DNA of 64,000 nucleotides from Maratus speciosus (taxonomy: Eukaryota > Arthropoda > Arachnida > Araneae > Salticidae), in NCBI GenBank assembly GCA_963932465.1, contig OZ010786.1, positions 274,568,411-274,632,410 of the forward strand, in the 5' to 3' direction. Positions 34,501-45,850 of the stretch are shown here, in pieces (positions within the stretch are counted from its first letter, which is position 1; the number at the start of each line of letters is the position of its first letter). Both the position numbers and the translations under genes were made by a program. Under the pieces are notes generated by a model that saw only the letters and a list, made by a program, of their open reading frames with translations, did no database searches and was not told where the DNA came from.

Positions 34501-35072
34501 GATTGATCAAATTGTTCAGATTTTTTACTATTACTGACAACATCCATTGCGCCCTTCAGACATTGCTCGGCTGCAATATAACTTTATAATTAACTACAAT
34601 CAAAATTAAATTCAAAATTTTTTTATGTTCATTAATGAGAAGGTTCTCTGAAACAACAGATTTTTTTTTTTTAAAATCATGGCTCCAAATAATTAAAGCA
34701 TTAAGAAAAATATTTGAATAAAATAAATAAATCTTAGGCTATGTTACTCTGTGCATTATAATTCACCCATATGTAAAGGCATTTTATCATCCATTTTGAC
34801 CCTGACGCCAGGCAAACATTTTCGTACTTTGAATTTGCAATATCATTAAAATTATGAAGAATAAGAAAATTGTGGCATCAGGGACAAAAAGGTGGGAAGA
34901 AAAAGTCAAAAAGTTATGAGCTCCATAGGCTTTTCTATGTTAAATTAATATTGAGAAGTGACACTGGAAATAAGTAAGTATTGTGCTAATTTCTAACGAT
35001 AAAGCATAATTTCTGAGGATTTCTAATTTGATTCCTCTTATTACACATTAATATAATCTTATGATGCTTTAG
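34501..35072. other. Intergenic AT-rich DNA
   Basis: No gene recognised. Segments near 34786 ('ttttgaccctgacgcca') and 34875 ('ggcatcagggacaaaaa') are mutually inverted and may bound a small MITE. Confidence 0.4.
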
Positions 35073-35374
35073 CCCTTAAGTGGTGAGGGGAATTTTTTAT
35101 AACCTAAGTGGAGAAATCTGTGGTGTGTATCTAATAAGTGATGTGTATGTAATCCCAAAATTTGATTTCTTGTGCACTCCACAAAATGTAGCGAATTAAA
35201 ATAAGAAAATTTCCTGTGAATTCTGCATTATTTACTTGTATAAAAACAACTGAAAAAGTACTGTAAGTGTACATACATATGTAAGTGTACAGTCCATTTA
35301 GTAATGTAAAATGGCAATATTTCAGAATTTAAATTTCTGTGGGGTGCAAAACATCCCACCTCACCAGTTAAGGA
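35073..35374. mobile_element. piggyBac-type MITE, 302 bp
   Basis: The inverted ends read CCCTTAAGTGGTGAGG (left) and TCCTTAACTGGTGAGG (complement of the right end). The flanks are TTAG (35069-35072) and TTAA (35375-35378), consistent with a TTAA target duplication with one mutated base. No coding content. Confidence 0.6.
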
Positions 35375-36705
35375 TTAAATAGTTATAAATTTTCCAAAGT
35401 ATTATCATGATGCAATCTAAAAAAACTTTTCCAAAAACATTATTTTTGTAACAACTTCATCCATTTTTTTCAATAACAGATGAATTAATAAAAACATTAA
35501 CTGTTAGCAGTTTTTGTTTAAATTACATGAGAACTTCATGTTATTTGTTTTTTCGAGCTCAAAATTGATAGTTCAGTTAACTGAAGAAAACTTCTTTAAA
35601 CCATGCATGTTTTGGGCTAACACTGAATGTGAGAAATTCATTATAAAGTATGAGCAGCAATGTATGTTACAAATATTTTTGAAGATGTAAATATATGACA
35701 TTTTTGGTAATATTTTGATGCATTGATGACTAAGTAAAAATTAACAGATTGAGATGAAAATTAACACAGTGCACAAGGTTTAAAAATGCATAATAAATCA
35801 TGCATAACGCGAGATAATTTTTTCCCCAAAATCACGATGCAAGTTTTCACACTCACTATAAAAAAATCCACAGGACGACTCTATCCCGCACTATTTTAAT
35901 GTTTAATTCTATTTTTAAATTAATGTATGTACAGCCCATCTCTAAAAGTTTAGGCATACTCTAAAATAATGATAATAACAAAAAGGAAAAACCCTGCATC
36001 AAGCATACATTATGAAACACTTTCCAATAGTTCCAGAATACTTTAATAAAACTTACTGTTAAATAAGGTAAAGAAGATACCTAAGTAAGCATTTTAAAAA
36101 ATACATAACACATTTGAAACCCAGATCTCAACAATTACTGTCTATATCCAGGAAAGTACTCCAATTCTTTTGTGCAGCCCTGTATATGACTATAGATTTG
36201 AATATGTTTAACACAGCATGCTAAAATTTAGTTTAGCAAGAAAACGCATAACACAGTTGAAAATTCAATTTCAGCAATTTCTACTGCTAAATGAAAACAT
36301 ACTTGAATTCTTTTGTACAGTCCTATATATTATCTATAGATTTTTATACACGCAACATATTAAGTTGAAATTTAATTCAGGTAAAAACACATTTAAAACT
36401 ACTCAAATCACACTTCCAGAAATTTCCAAAAATAGCGGTCATGTATCCGCAGTTTTTTGTGTAGGCATGCAGTATGATTTTATTTATATTCTGCAAATAT
36501 CTTTTAGTATACTAAAAATAGTTCAGTTTGAATCCTAAGTCAATTAAAAACTACTTTTAAGCAATCCATGCTTATGCTCAGTAATGCTTACGAATTCTTT
36601 TGTGTAATCCTGTATATGATATATAGAATTTATACACGCAACGTAATATGCAAAAAATTAATTAAACTTAAAAACGCGTACCATAACTGAAAACGTACTT
36701 CCAAC

Positions 36706-37306
36706 CAGTGGCACCAACTTATATGGGCCATGGGGCGCAAGCCCATCCAATAATTTTATCTCTCCCCCCAACCAATTTCCATTCATTTATTTCATTATTT
36801 ATTTAATCGCTGAATTAGAATTTAGTTTTATTGAAGTTCTCAAAATAATGTTTGAAAAATAGTAAGTACATCAATTAGACTTACGGGAACACTGAGAGCC
36901 CCCAGCGGATGTAAAAATAAATTTTTCTCAAAAACATCTGCGTATTTTGCCATTAGTTTTAATGTCTTGATGAATCGATGGAAGGTTTAGTTTTTCTTGA
37001 TATTTAGTCTTTTGCTTTTGCAATACTAGTTAGAAATTTTTATGTTAATTATAATAATTAGTATTGTATTTATTAGGAAGAACTTGTAAGAATATAATTT
37101 AATAAATTATTTATTAAATTATAATTATTTTATATTTTACTTAAAAGAACCATAATTTTACTTCGAATTATCAGCTTTAGTCATTCGCTCCTGCTCCTCC
37201 CTCGTCCCTCTCTCCCCACACAAGCACTGGGGAAAAATTGTATATATTATATTTTACTCAAACTTTTTTGAACCCATATAATATTTTTTAAAAGTTGGCA
37301 CTACTG
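36706..37306. mobile_element. hAT-type element, 601 bp
   Basis: Terminal inverted repeats CAGTGGCACCAACTT and CAGTAGTGCCAACTT (complement of the right end). The 8-bp flanks CTTCCAAC (36698-36705) and CTTCCAGC (37307-37314) match at 7 of 8 positions. It interrupts a HINE-C unit ('aacgtacttcca...ttccagcaatta'). No transposase remains. Confidence 0.88.
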
Positions 37307-37528
37307 CTTCCAGCAATTATTACTAATGACAGTACTTTGTATACTGTAATCTATGCGAAATCTTTTTTGTGTCCCTGTCCCTGTAAATGTACGATAAATG
37401 CGATGCATCTCATACTTTACACCTAGTATCTTGTAATATACATCAGTAATGTACGGAAGACTGAGGAGGGTTGACCCATTTTTTACAAAAGGATTTTTTA
37501 TTTTTTAAGTTTCATATATCATTTTATT

Positions 37529-38820
37529 AGGGTTTCATTCATCTGACGAAACCCTATTCGTCTCGCTCCTCTGTCTGTCTGTCCGTCTGTCACAGAGCCC
37601 GTTCTCAGAAACTATACATGTTGGAGACATGAAATCTTGGGTACTTATAGTTGAAAACCTCACATCATACGACAAATCATAAAATTTTGAAAAAGTCCTG
37701 CATTTAACCCTTTGGGCTCCCACATGTGTATTTTAAACAATTCTTTCTCAGTGAGCCCCTAATTATGTTGGAGACATAAAATTTTGGGTACTTATAGCTG
37801 AACACCTCACATCATACGACAAATGATAAAATTTTGAAAAAGTCGTACATTTAACCCTTTGGGCTCCCGCATGTGTATTTTAAACAATTCTTTCTAAGTG
37901 AACTCCTAATTAGTTTGGAGACTTGAAATTTTGCATACTTATAGCTGAACCACCTCACATCAAACGACAAATCATAAAATTTTCAAAAAGTCGTACATTT
38001 AACCCTTTATGCTCCCACGTGTGTATTTTAAACAATTCTTTCTAAGTGAGCCCCTAATTAGGTTGGAGGCGTGAAATTTTGCATGCTTATAGCTCAACAC
38101 CTCAGATCACACGTCAAATAATAAATTTTGAAAAAGTTTTATGTTTAACCCTTTCAACTCCAGCTTGTATATTTTAAGCAATTCTTTCTAGCTGAGCCCC
38201 TAATTAAATTGGAGATTTGAAATTTTGCATACTTATTGCAGAACACCTGAGGCCAGGCGACAAATCATAAAATCTTGAAAAAGGTCTTACGTTTAACCCT
38301 TTGAGCTACCACATATGTATTTGAAGCAATTCTTTCTAAGATAGCCCCTAATTAAGTTGGAGACATGAAATTTTGCATACGTATAGCTGAATGCCTCAGA
38401 CCAGACGACAAATCATAAAATTTTCAAAAAGTCTTATATTATTTACCTCTCTGGGCTCTAACTTGTGTATTTTAAGCAATATTTCTAACCTCCGCCCTTT
38501 TAACCCGGGGAGAAATTTTCCAACTTTAGCCGACAACCCTTTGAGAATTCTTTCATATTATGCACCATAACCTTACATATTTTAGTTCCATTTTTTTCCG
38601 CCAGGTGCGCCTACTTATCTCGGGTGCTATGGGCCCAATCCCCTCGACTAATATATCTACGGATAGTATGTAAAACGGATTTTCGTTCGGATACAGGTTT
38701 GTTTAGAATCAAGAGCGCCCCCTGGTTGTGAAATGTGGAACTAACAGATTTTTCAAAAGGATAAAGTGTTTTGAAAGGAATATTAAACGAAACCCTCTGT
38801 GCGATCTGTGATCACACTTA
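37529..38820 (+). mobile_element. HINE-B (Helentron-like), nested
   Basis: The 5' stem-loop is AGGGTTTC (37529-37536) / GAAACCCT (37548-37555), followed by a CTGTCTGTCTGTCCGTCTGT microsatellite (37571-37590). Six tandem units of 145-150 bp follow; the 'ttggagacatgaaat' core falls at about 37620, 37769, 37914, 38064, 38209 and 38358. A unique 3' tail contains GAAACCCT again (38789-38796) and a TGTGATCACA palindrome (38807-38816). The architecture matches HINE-A and HINE-C with different sequence. No protein is encoded. Confidence 0.82.
38714..38728 (-). promoter_or_regulatory. CTCF-like site in HINE-B tail
   Basis: AGCGCCCCCTGGTTG matches the reverse complement of the CTCF core (RSYGCCMYCTRSTGG) at 14 of 15 positions. 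It lies in the non-tandem 3' tail of HINE-B. Occupancy is inferred only. Confidence 0.45.
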
Positions 38821-39039
38821 CCCACTTGTTCTTTCTATAATCAGTTATCAAAATAAAATTGCGACATAAGTGTACTATATAAGAAACTTGAAAAATCATT
38901 GATTTTAAACATGAGAAAATAATGAGTCAAGCCACCCCCACCTATGGGAGGCTTGACCCACTTTATTTTATATTGAAATATTTGTTAAGGGAAATAAAAT
39001 CAGTTTTAAAAAAGACAGAATAACTTTATGCTACATGAT

Positions 39040-39327
39040 TTAATTATTATTAAAAAATATTTGGGAAAATGTGATGTGTAAACAAACCTGCTTAGATGGA
39101 ATTCGAGGAGGCTCAGGAGAAAAATCTAAAAACCCACTTTTTTCTGACACTTGACCTGGCAACACTAGTTGCCTCATAGTTTGGCTCCATCTCACCGCGT
39201 TCATCTTGGTGAAATTGTCTACATACCTTCCTAAAGTGTTTTGTTCAATGCTATATTCTTCTGCAAAGGAATACCTACATTTCTTAAGGCTACACCTTTC
39301 ATCCTTTTTTAGTTTTTTCCATTCTTT
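39040..39327 (-). pseudogene. pogo-like transposase N-terminal remnant
   Basis: The minus-strand frame is open for 95 codons without an early Met. It contains KKCRYSFAEEYSIEQNTLGR, which fits a psq/pogo helix-turn-helix (...A-x-x-[YF]-x-[IV]-x-x-x-TL-x-R-[YR]-V). It then diverges into low-similarity sequence and ends at TAA. It sits inside the TA-flanked element 37454-39992. The identification rests on this one motif. Confidence 0.5.
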
Positions 39328-40060
39328 CTATTTTACTACTATGGGTACTATTTAAATGAAATAAAAGTTCTTATCAACTTTCCAATTGATATTTTATTAA
39401 TTTTTTTCATTCTTCTATAGCAGTTTTTCACATCTGCATATAATCAGTCTTAAATATTTTCTTTTCCATCAACCCATTTTACTGTAGCTTTACAGAATAA
39501 ATTTACATTATTTTGGAAATATAAACATTAACCCTTCATTATGTACAGTGTTGAATAAAAAGATTTCCAGAAACACTTAATTAAGGAGCTTTGACCATCT
39601 GGTCAACTCTCCCCACATTGATTGGGTCAAGCCTCCCCACATAGCCACTTTTTAAAGCATAGCACAGCACACGGTTATGTTTAGCCAAATTTACTGTACA
39701 ATCTTTATGCCTGGAATGAAAGCTTAGTATTTTTGCATTACTTAAACCTACTTACTTAAATTTCTTTGATATATTTTATCTGAGAAAATCTTACAAAATG
39801 TTTCTAAAAAACACACTTTATAAGCTAAAAACTCTCCCTAATTGATTTTTCCACACCTGTTTCAATTATCTTCATGAAACAAAGACTATTGTTCGAGCAT
39901 TTTAGTAGTTTTCGTTCCCACCTATTGGCAAAGCTCTGAAATCCTATTAAATATGAAAACTGAAGGGTTAGTCAAGCCTTCCTACTCTCCCCTATATCAA
40001 TTTCATTGTACGGTTGAACATGTTTAATATGACTACGGCTAAAAACAAGCAATTTGCTTG

Positions 40061-40924
40061 TTAAAAATGGTTCAATCATTAAAACTATTTTAAGATTTCC
40101 ACGCGTTTTATGAGTTTCAAAAGCAGGGTTATGGTTAACATGAACAAAACATCTGTATATTTCTATGCGATCTTCAGTTAAAAGAAGGGTAGAATTAGGT
40201 AGAAAGAAATCCCCTTTTTATCAAACACTCTTCTTTCTTAGTGATAATATTTCTACATTACAGCTTTCTATAGTAATTTTTCAGTCTTACCAGGCAGAAT
40301 ATCAATCTTCAATCATCCCTCTCCCCGAAGAAAATGCAAAGAAATGTCTTGGAGAGACACATAAAGATTTTTCAAATGTTGCCCCTTTGTAAGATTTACA
40401 ACTGAGCCGTGGAAAGAAAAGAGAATCGAAGAAACCCTTAACTTGTTTGTTTCTTTAAATCCAGACTCTATACCATTTTAACTAGCCTTCTTGCACTATC
40501 AAGATGTAAAGGAACGTGAAATCAATAGCTCAAAAATTGCAGTTACTATTGTAATGTTAGCCGAGTTTTTCCGCAAAAAAGGGAAGTGATCTGTTGTATT
40601 GCTGTACGTCGTTCATCTCTTTAAAATTACTAATTCTTTAGAGGCTTTGACCTCTGTATTGGGATTTTGTTCAAAGAAAAGACTCGTCTATAGAAAATGA
40701 CACTCACAAAGATGAATGAATGTTAAATACTGAATATTTTATGTTAACTTTATGATATTAAGTTAATTGTAGCATTGAAATAATAGAGCAATTAATAGTA
40801 GTAATTAGTGTAATTATGAGCTTGTTTTTAAGCTTTTTCATTATTTCAACGGGTATTATGAGTAATGGTTAATACAAGAACTTTTATAATAATTCCTTTG
40901 CTTCTCTTATTAATTGAATACGAC
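40061..40924. other. Unassigned insertion within HINE-C copy 2
   Basis: This block has no counterpart in HINE-C copy 1 and separates matching segments. It includes the short palindrome 'caagcaatttgcttg' near 40066. No termini or protein were recognised. Confidence 0.35.
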
Positions 40925-41105
40925 TATATTTCAAATAGTGTAACATAATTAAAACACGCCGTGTTTTGCACTCCATATTCTACGGAAAGCATGTTTTAGT
41001 ACATCTCAGCAATTCACATCTTTTTCATTACGTTTGAAATAGTGTAACATCATCAAAATACATGGCAGGCGATTCTTCCTTGTAGACCATACGGAATATT
41101 GTTGA

Positions 41106-41989
41106 GTAGGGTGGAGCGAAAAAAAATATTTTTTAAAATCGTAAACGGGTAGGTGCCAAAAGTTGTTTTTATGTTAGTACATCAACTGCGTGCAATTTTA
41201 CCGCTGAAAAAAAGTGGCTTGAATCTACACTTTTGGTTCAAAAGTCAAAATTTTGGGTAAGATTTGGCATTTTTTTTTCAAAAAAATTAAAAAATTCCTA
41301 TAGAGATGGTTATTATTTAAAAGTGTTATTTAAGCCTTTTGTTATTAATGACTTAACATACTTAAATGATAAAAGGATATCTTTATTCTGTATAACTGGT
41401 GCAAAACTGACAACTTTTGATAAAAAAAGGCGTTGCCACTTTGTTATGTCATTCAACGAATTGTTGTTTAGAATACAGCTCTTACCTAGTTGCTTTCAAA
41501 ACTACCCAGGACATTTAGCTCGACCACGCTACCATCTGAACACAATGTTTTATTTATAGATTGAATTGTTATTTTTTTATCAAAGACTGGCATAAGTTTT
41601 CTATGTATGAACCTAGTCCATCTCTCCTTTGTATCCACAGACTTTGAATGCTGCTGCTGTAATCTCCTTCACATATTTTTCTACTGCTTGTGTAAGAGTG
41701 TAAGAAAAGGCAAACAATGTAATGCAGTGGGGTTGATATTCATGTAATTTATTCAGCCGTCTATTATCTTCACCAAGATTGCACCCGATAAATGCATATT
41801 GATTAGGGGTTCTGTTACCACAACAATTTTCCAATCAATTAGTTAATTATCCGCCTCAAAGTTGATTGTCGATATTTCAGATTTGCGTATGCCATCATTT
41901 ACCCTCATCTTTCAACTATTATGTGCTGAGCAGCTAGCTGTTTAATGTGATAGCGATCGTCAGGGAGCATTGAAATCAGAATCTCCTCT
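41106..41989. other. Unassigned insertion within HINE-C copy 2
   Basis: Begins 'gagtagggtggagcgaaaaa'. An open frame of 73 codons on the minus strand (41613-41834) and one of 108 on the plus strand (41233-41559) show no recognisable domain. The block continues into the foldback at 41990-42885 and may belong to the same element. Confidence 0.35.
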
Positions 41990-42885
41990 GCATATGCAAA
42001 GCAACCATTGTCCTAAATAACTTTTTTTAGAATTTGTTTTATCCCATTTTGTGTGTTGTTTAGCAGCCGGGTAATTTCCCATCAGTTTTTAGTTCCCTTC
42101 TTTAGATGTGGATTACATTTGATGGTAAACCATCCTGGGACCAAACTTGGATTACATAGTACTTTTTGAGTGAACGTAGAGACTTTGATGGGCAGTGAGT
42201 GCCCATTTAAAGGCGGTGAAATTCTGTTCGTCGTTGCCATCCATTCTGCGTGGGACCTGTTTAGAATGAACCATTACAATGGATCATATGCCACCTCCAA
42301 GTCCTGTGATTTTCCTCTGCATCATTTATTAGACAAGATCGTTGTCAAAAATTAGATTCTAACCCACAGGGATTCGTCGGACCAATAGGAAAATCTTTGT
42401 CCACGTGTCATTCCCTTCTTATTTCAATTTTTGAAGCACAGAGAGAAAATTTGAAACATTATTTCCTGAAATCGAGAAAAGGGTACTCAGCACAGACCAG
42501 AAATACCTGCTAGACATTTGCAAAGTTATTTCATCAAGATATTGCTCAGAAGAACTAGCGAATAGGAACCCAAGAAACTTGTCCTAGGCAAGATGGCTCA
42601 CAAAGGCAAATAAAATTTTTTGCCTTTATATAAGTACTGACTAACCACCAGAAATAAAAATTTTCGGCTTTATATAAGCACTGTTTGACCATCAGAGTCT
42701 GTAGGTTCACTCACAAAGTACGTAATCCAAGTTTATGCCGCAGATGATTTACACCAAATATAATCCACATCTAAAAAATGGATCTAAAAACTTATGAGAA
42801 ATTACTCGGCCACTAAACATCACAGAAAACGGCATAAAACAAATACTAAAAATTTTTATTTAGGACAATGGTTGCTTTGCACATC
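41990..42885. repeat. Foldback with ~190-bp diverged arms
   Basis: The left arm (about 41990-42190) carries 'gcaaagcaaccattgtccta' and 'gatgtggattaca'. The right arm (about 42690-42885) carries their complements in reverse order. The arms match at roughly 75-80% by eye, with about 500 bp between them. Diverged arms imply an old element. Confidence 0.65.
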
Positions 42886-43771
42886 GAGATCAAATTCTGT
42901 TTGAAATAGTGTAACATCATTAAAATACACTGCAAACAATTTCCCCCTATAGATCATAATGTAATGGAATTCTTTTGAGTTCCCCTGTAAAGGAACTATA
43001 CATGCTACATGCTTAATTTTCAATACTTAACATACCATGGTAAACTTCAGTAACGTATATCACTACATGGAAATCCGAATATATTTACGCGAGTTAGAGA
43101 TCGGCCACACAGACAGACGGACAGACAAACCGAATGCATAAACAGTTTTAAAAAGGGAAGGAGAAATATATGGAATATTTTCATAATAAATATTCATCAT
43201 GTAATAGAAATTAAATACAGAAGAGAGATTACAGTTGTTAGATCATCGCTATTTATTTAAAAATTCTTTTTTAAGTGTTTATGAATTTGGTTTGTCTGTT
43301 CGTCTGTCTTTCCGTAACCTAACTCATGTAAATATACTCGGATTGCCATGTAATTTACATGTTATTGAGGTTTGCTATGCATGTTCGGTAATGAAAATGA
43401 AGTGTGTAGCGCTCATAGTTCGTGTACAGAACATCCAAAAGAATTCCGTTACATTATGGTCTATGGGAAAAAATCATTTGCAAGGTATTTTAATGACGTT
43501 AAACTGTTTCAAATTATTGGAATTCATGTTCATCAATGAGGTGCACTACCAGATGCTTATGCTTACTATAGTATATGGCGTGAGTAGCATTTATCGTTCC
43601 TTTACACGAAAGAATGAAGAAGCACACAGAAGAATTCAGTTACAGTCTCATATGTGCGATATATGCGTACTATGTGCGATAATTGTTTGGAAATGCATTT
43701 TTTGTTGTGGTATGCATTTTAAATTTAATTACTTTTTTGCATATTATTTGGTGTCTATAAATTATATAGAT

Positions 43772-44765
43772 CAGGGCTGTCCAATGCGGCGCCCGTAGGC
43801 GCAAGGGCGCTCTTTAGAGGTTTTGATGGCGTTCATTCGAATGATTCCTCTTACTAGGAATTTTTTTAATAACAATCCGTTTTAAAAGATGCTGCTTTAA
43901 AATCAGTAATTTTAAAGAAGGTCCACATGTTTTTTTATTATTATTATTGTATGTAGGCGGCGTTACATTTTAATTTTCGGCTCCTTTCTCAGGAAAATGT
44001 AATTCTATATTTACAAATGATTTATGCTTTCGTCTGCAATTATTTTTCTCATCGAGCTTTGTATAGTAAGGGCCCTGGTCACAATGTGAAGCATCTGTGC
44101 ATCTTATAATACGCCTAAACATTGTTAATCTCTACCAAGGTTGCCAGTATGGGCTCCTTTTTTATTCAGAAAATCTGAATTCATATTAGAAATTCCGAAC
44201 AGTAATATTTTACTTTATTTAATGACAGTTATTTTAGGATAACTTAAAGTACAAAATCTTCTTTCGGAATTTCTAAATAAAAAATAAGGGCAAACTCTCA
44301 ACTCTGCACTTATGTTGAAGTAATATAGTTTTATGTCTCCCGATAAATGAATAATGGCGCCCTTTAATGTTTGCCACTAGATGAGCGGGAACCTCGCTAA
44401 ATGCCCCCCCCCCCCCCCCACAAAAAAAAAACGTTTGTGAATGCTGTTACATTTGACAAATTTACTAACTTAGTTGGCAAATTTGTTTAAAACTTTAATA
44501 AAAACTATAATGCACTTTCTATCTGCGATAGACTTGGCAAAAGTTACAAATCAAATTGGGAATATTATTGAACTTTTTTACAAATAAGAACTATATTATA
44601 TTTTCTAATTGCGGTAACTTGGCAAAATTTTAAAACTAGTAGGCAAATACTGAAATTTGACTTTACAATTTAAAGTTCTCTCCCCCACGAATAAAAAGTC
44701 TTAGCGATGGCCCTGTAGATGAGATGCGCCAGCGCCCGCGCTTACTGGAAGGTTGGACAGCCCTG
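43772..44765. mobile_element. hAT-type element, 994 bp
   Basis: Terminal inverted repeats CAGGGCTGTCCAA and TTGGACAGCCCTG are perfect over 13 bp. The 8-bp flanks ATATAGAT (43764-43771) and CTTTAGAT (44766-44773) match at 6 of 8, with T and A at the positions favoured by hAT targets. It is nested in HINE-C copy 3 and itself contains MITE family M2 at 44386-44715. The GC-rich ends ('gcggcgcccg', 'gcgcccgcgc') are typical of such hAT MITEs. No transposase is readable. Confidence 0.88.
44386..44715. mobile_element. MITE family M2, copy 1 (330 bp)
   Basis: Ends are CGGGAACCTCGCTAAATG and CTTAGCGATGGCCCTG. It is flanked by a perfect 8-bp target duplication TAGATGAG (44378-44385 and 44716-44723). 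The interior ('ttggcaaatttgtttaaaac', 'acttggcaaaa') matches copies at 47062 and 53209. It lies inside the hAT element 43772-44765. Confidence 0.93.
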
Positions 44766-45150
44766 CTTTAGATCATATACAGGGCTGCACAAAATAATTC
44801 GAGTATACATTTCCGTTTATTAATGGAAATTGCTGAAACGGAATTTTCAATTGTGTTATGCGTTTCCATAAGTGAACTAAATTTTATTATACTATGTAGT
44901 AGTATATACACAGATCTATAGATCATATGTAGGGATTCAAATAAGAACTTAAATTCTTTTCCTGCTATAGATGGTAACTGCCGAAATTGTGTTCTAAACT
45001 GTTTTATGCGTTTTCCAAATTATTTAGTCGGGTATGATCTTTCCCCTTATTTAACGGGGGTGTTTTGTTATAACATTCTCTGAATATGTTAGAAAATGTT
45101 TTATAATCAATGCTTGACGCATGATTTTTTTTTTCTTGTTTTATTTTTTG

Positions 45151-45850
45151 TTACAAAATCACTGTCTGAAAATTCTGCAAATTTTAACAGATACTGAATT
45201 GGTTTCAACGAACCAACTGTTTTCCCTGTGTAGTATAATAGCTAATATTCAATTACTATTGGTTATTTAAGATACCGAAGGTACGGATTTAAGAGATTTT
45301 TAAGTTGGAATCAAAAGGAGGTAAACCTTTTCTTGAAATTTCTATAGTTTTAAAACTTTAAAAGTAAGGAAAATATTAAGTAAGCAATGGTTGTTACGAT
45401 TTTTCCTTCAGAATTTATTGTGTTAGAGTTTTGGTGAATCTTAAACAATTTTGAAAATCTTTAATTACTCCTTAATTAAAATCGCTGGTACCTTATTATA
45501 TAGGACAAATAGATTTTGCAAAAACAAAGATTTTTATTGAATGAACATACTGTAACTATTCATACTATGTCGTGCTATGTCATTCTGTCTAACTTCTTTG
45601 GCAGCGTCAATGAATGTTTGTTGGTCAGTTGTTCTGTTAGTTTTCTTTTTCTAAGTCCTCATAACTATTCTTAAAAGAAAAACTAAGACTATGTAAAACA
45701 ATGTGTTAACAATTAAATTCATGTAACCAATTTTATATTTACTAAAGACTAAGCTGCTAATCACAAACATTAAAGCTTGTCACAATTAGGGTTGATTTTT
45801 AAAAATAACAATATGTCCCAATGTTATTGTAACGATCAACCCGTATGCCC
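45151..45850. other. Intergenic AT-rich DNA
   Basis: No gene, exon or element ends recognised. Confidence 0.5.

Larger units (their letters stand above)
37454..39992 (-). mobile_element. Tigger/pogo-like transposon with nested HINE-B
   Basis: Ends are imperfect inverted repeats (left CGGAAGACTGAGGAGGGTTG; complement of right GGGGAGAGTAGGAAGGCTTG). TA flanks lie at 37452-37453 and 39993-39994. Internal copies of the end phrase ('ggaggcttgacccac', 'gggtcaagcctccccac') lie at 38947 and 39604. A minus-strand remnant at 39040-39327 resembles a pogo N-terminal domain. Without the nested HINE-B (37529-38820) it is about 1.25 kb. Confidence 0.72.
35975..43165 (-). mobile_element. HINE-C copy 2, split by nested insertions
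   Basis: Segments matching HINE-C copy 1, in the same orientation and order, are spread over 7 kb. They are the 3' hairpin/subterminal part (about 35985-36030), units at 36030-36705, 37307-37453, ~39993-40060, ~40925-41105 and ~42890-43140, and the GACA/GACG microsatellite at ~43105-43130. Between them lie a 601-bp hAT element, a 2.5-kb Tigger-like element and two unidentified blocks. The target sequence resumes exactly after the removable parts (for example '...cagtaatgTA' and 'TAtatcaatttcattg'). Confidence 0.7.
43210..45150 (+). mobile_element. HINE-C copy 3, interrupted by a hAT element
   Basis: In forward orientation it shows 'ggtttgtctgttcgtctgtc', then 'ctcatgtaaatatactcggattg'-type leader, then units ending 'gttacattatggtctatggg' (43450) and 'cagggctgcacaaaataatt' (44781). 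Its 3' hairpin is AATGCTTGACGCAT (about 45110-45123). The 994-bp hAT element 43772-44765 sits inside. The 5' stem-loop is degraded. Confidence 0.72.

Noticed and set aside
43235..43798. 187-codon + strand open frame, the longest in the window
   Set aside because: It lies in HINE-C copy 3, includes the microsatellite region, and ends inside the TIR of the nested hAT element; no domain is recognisable.
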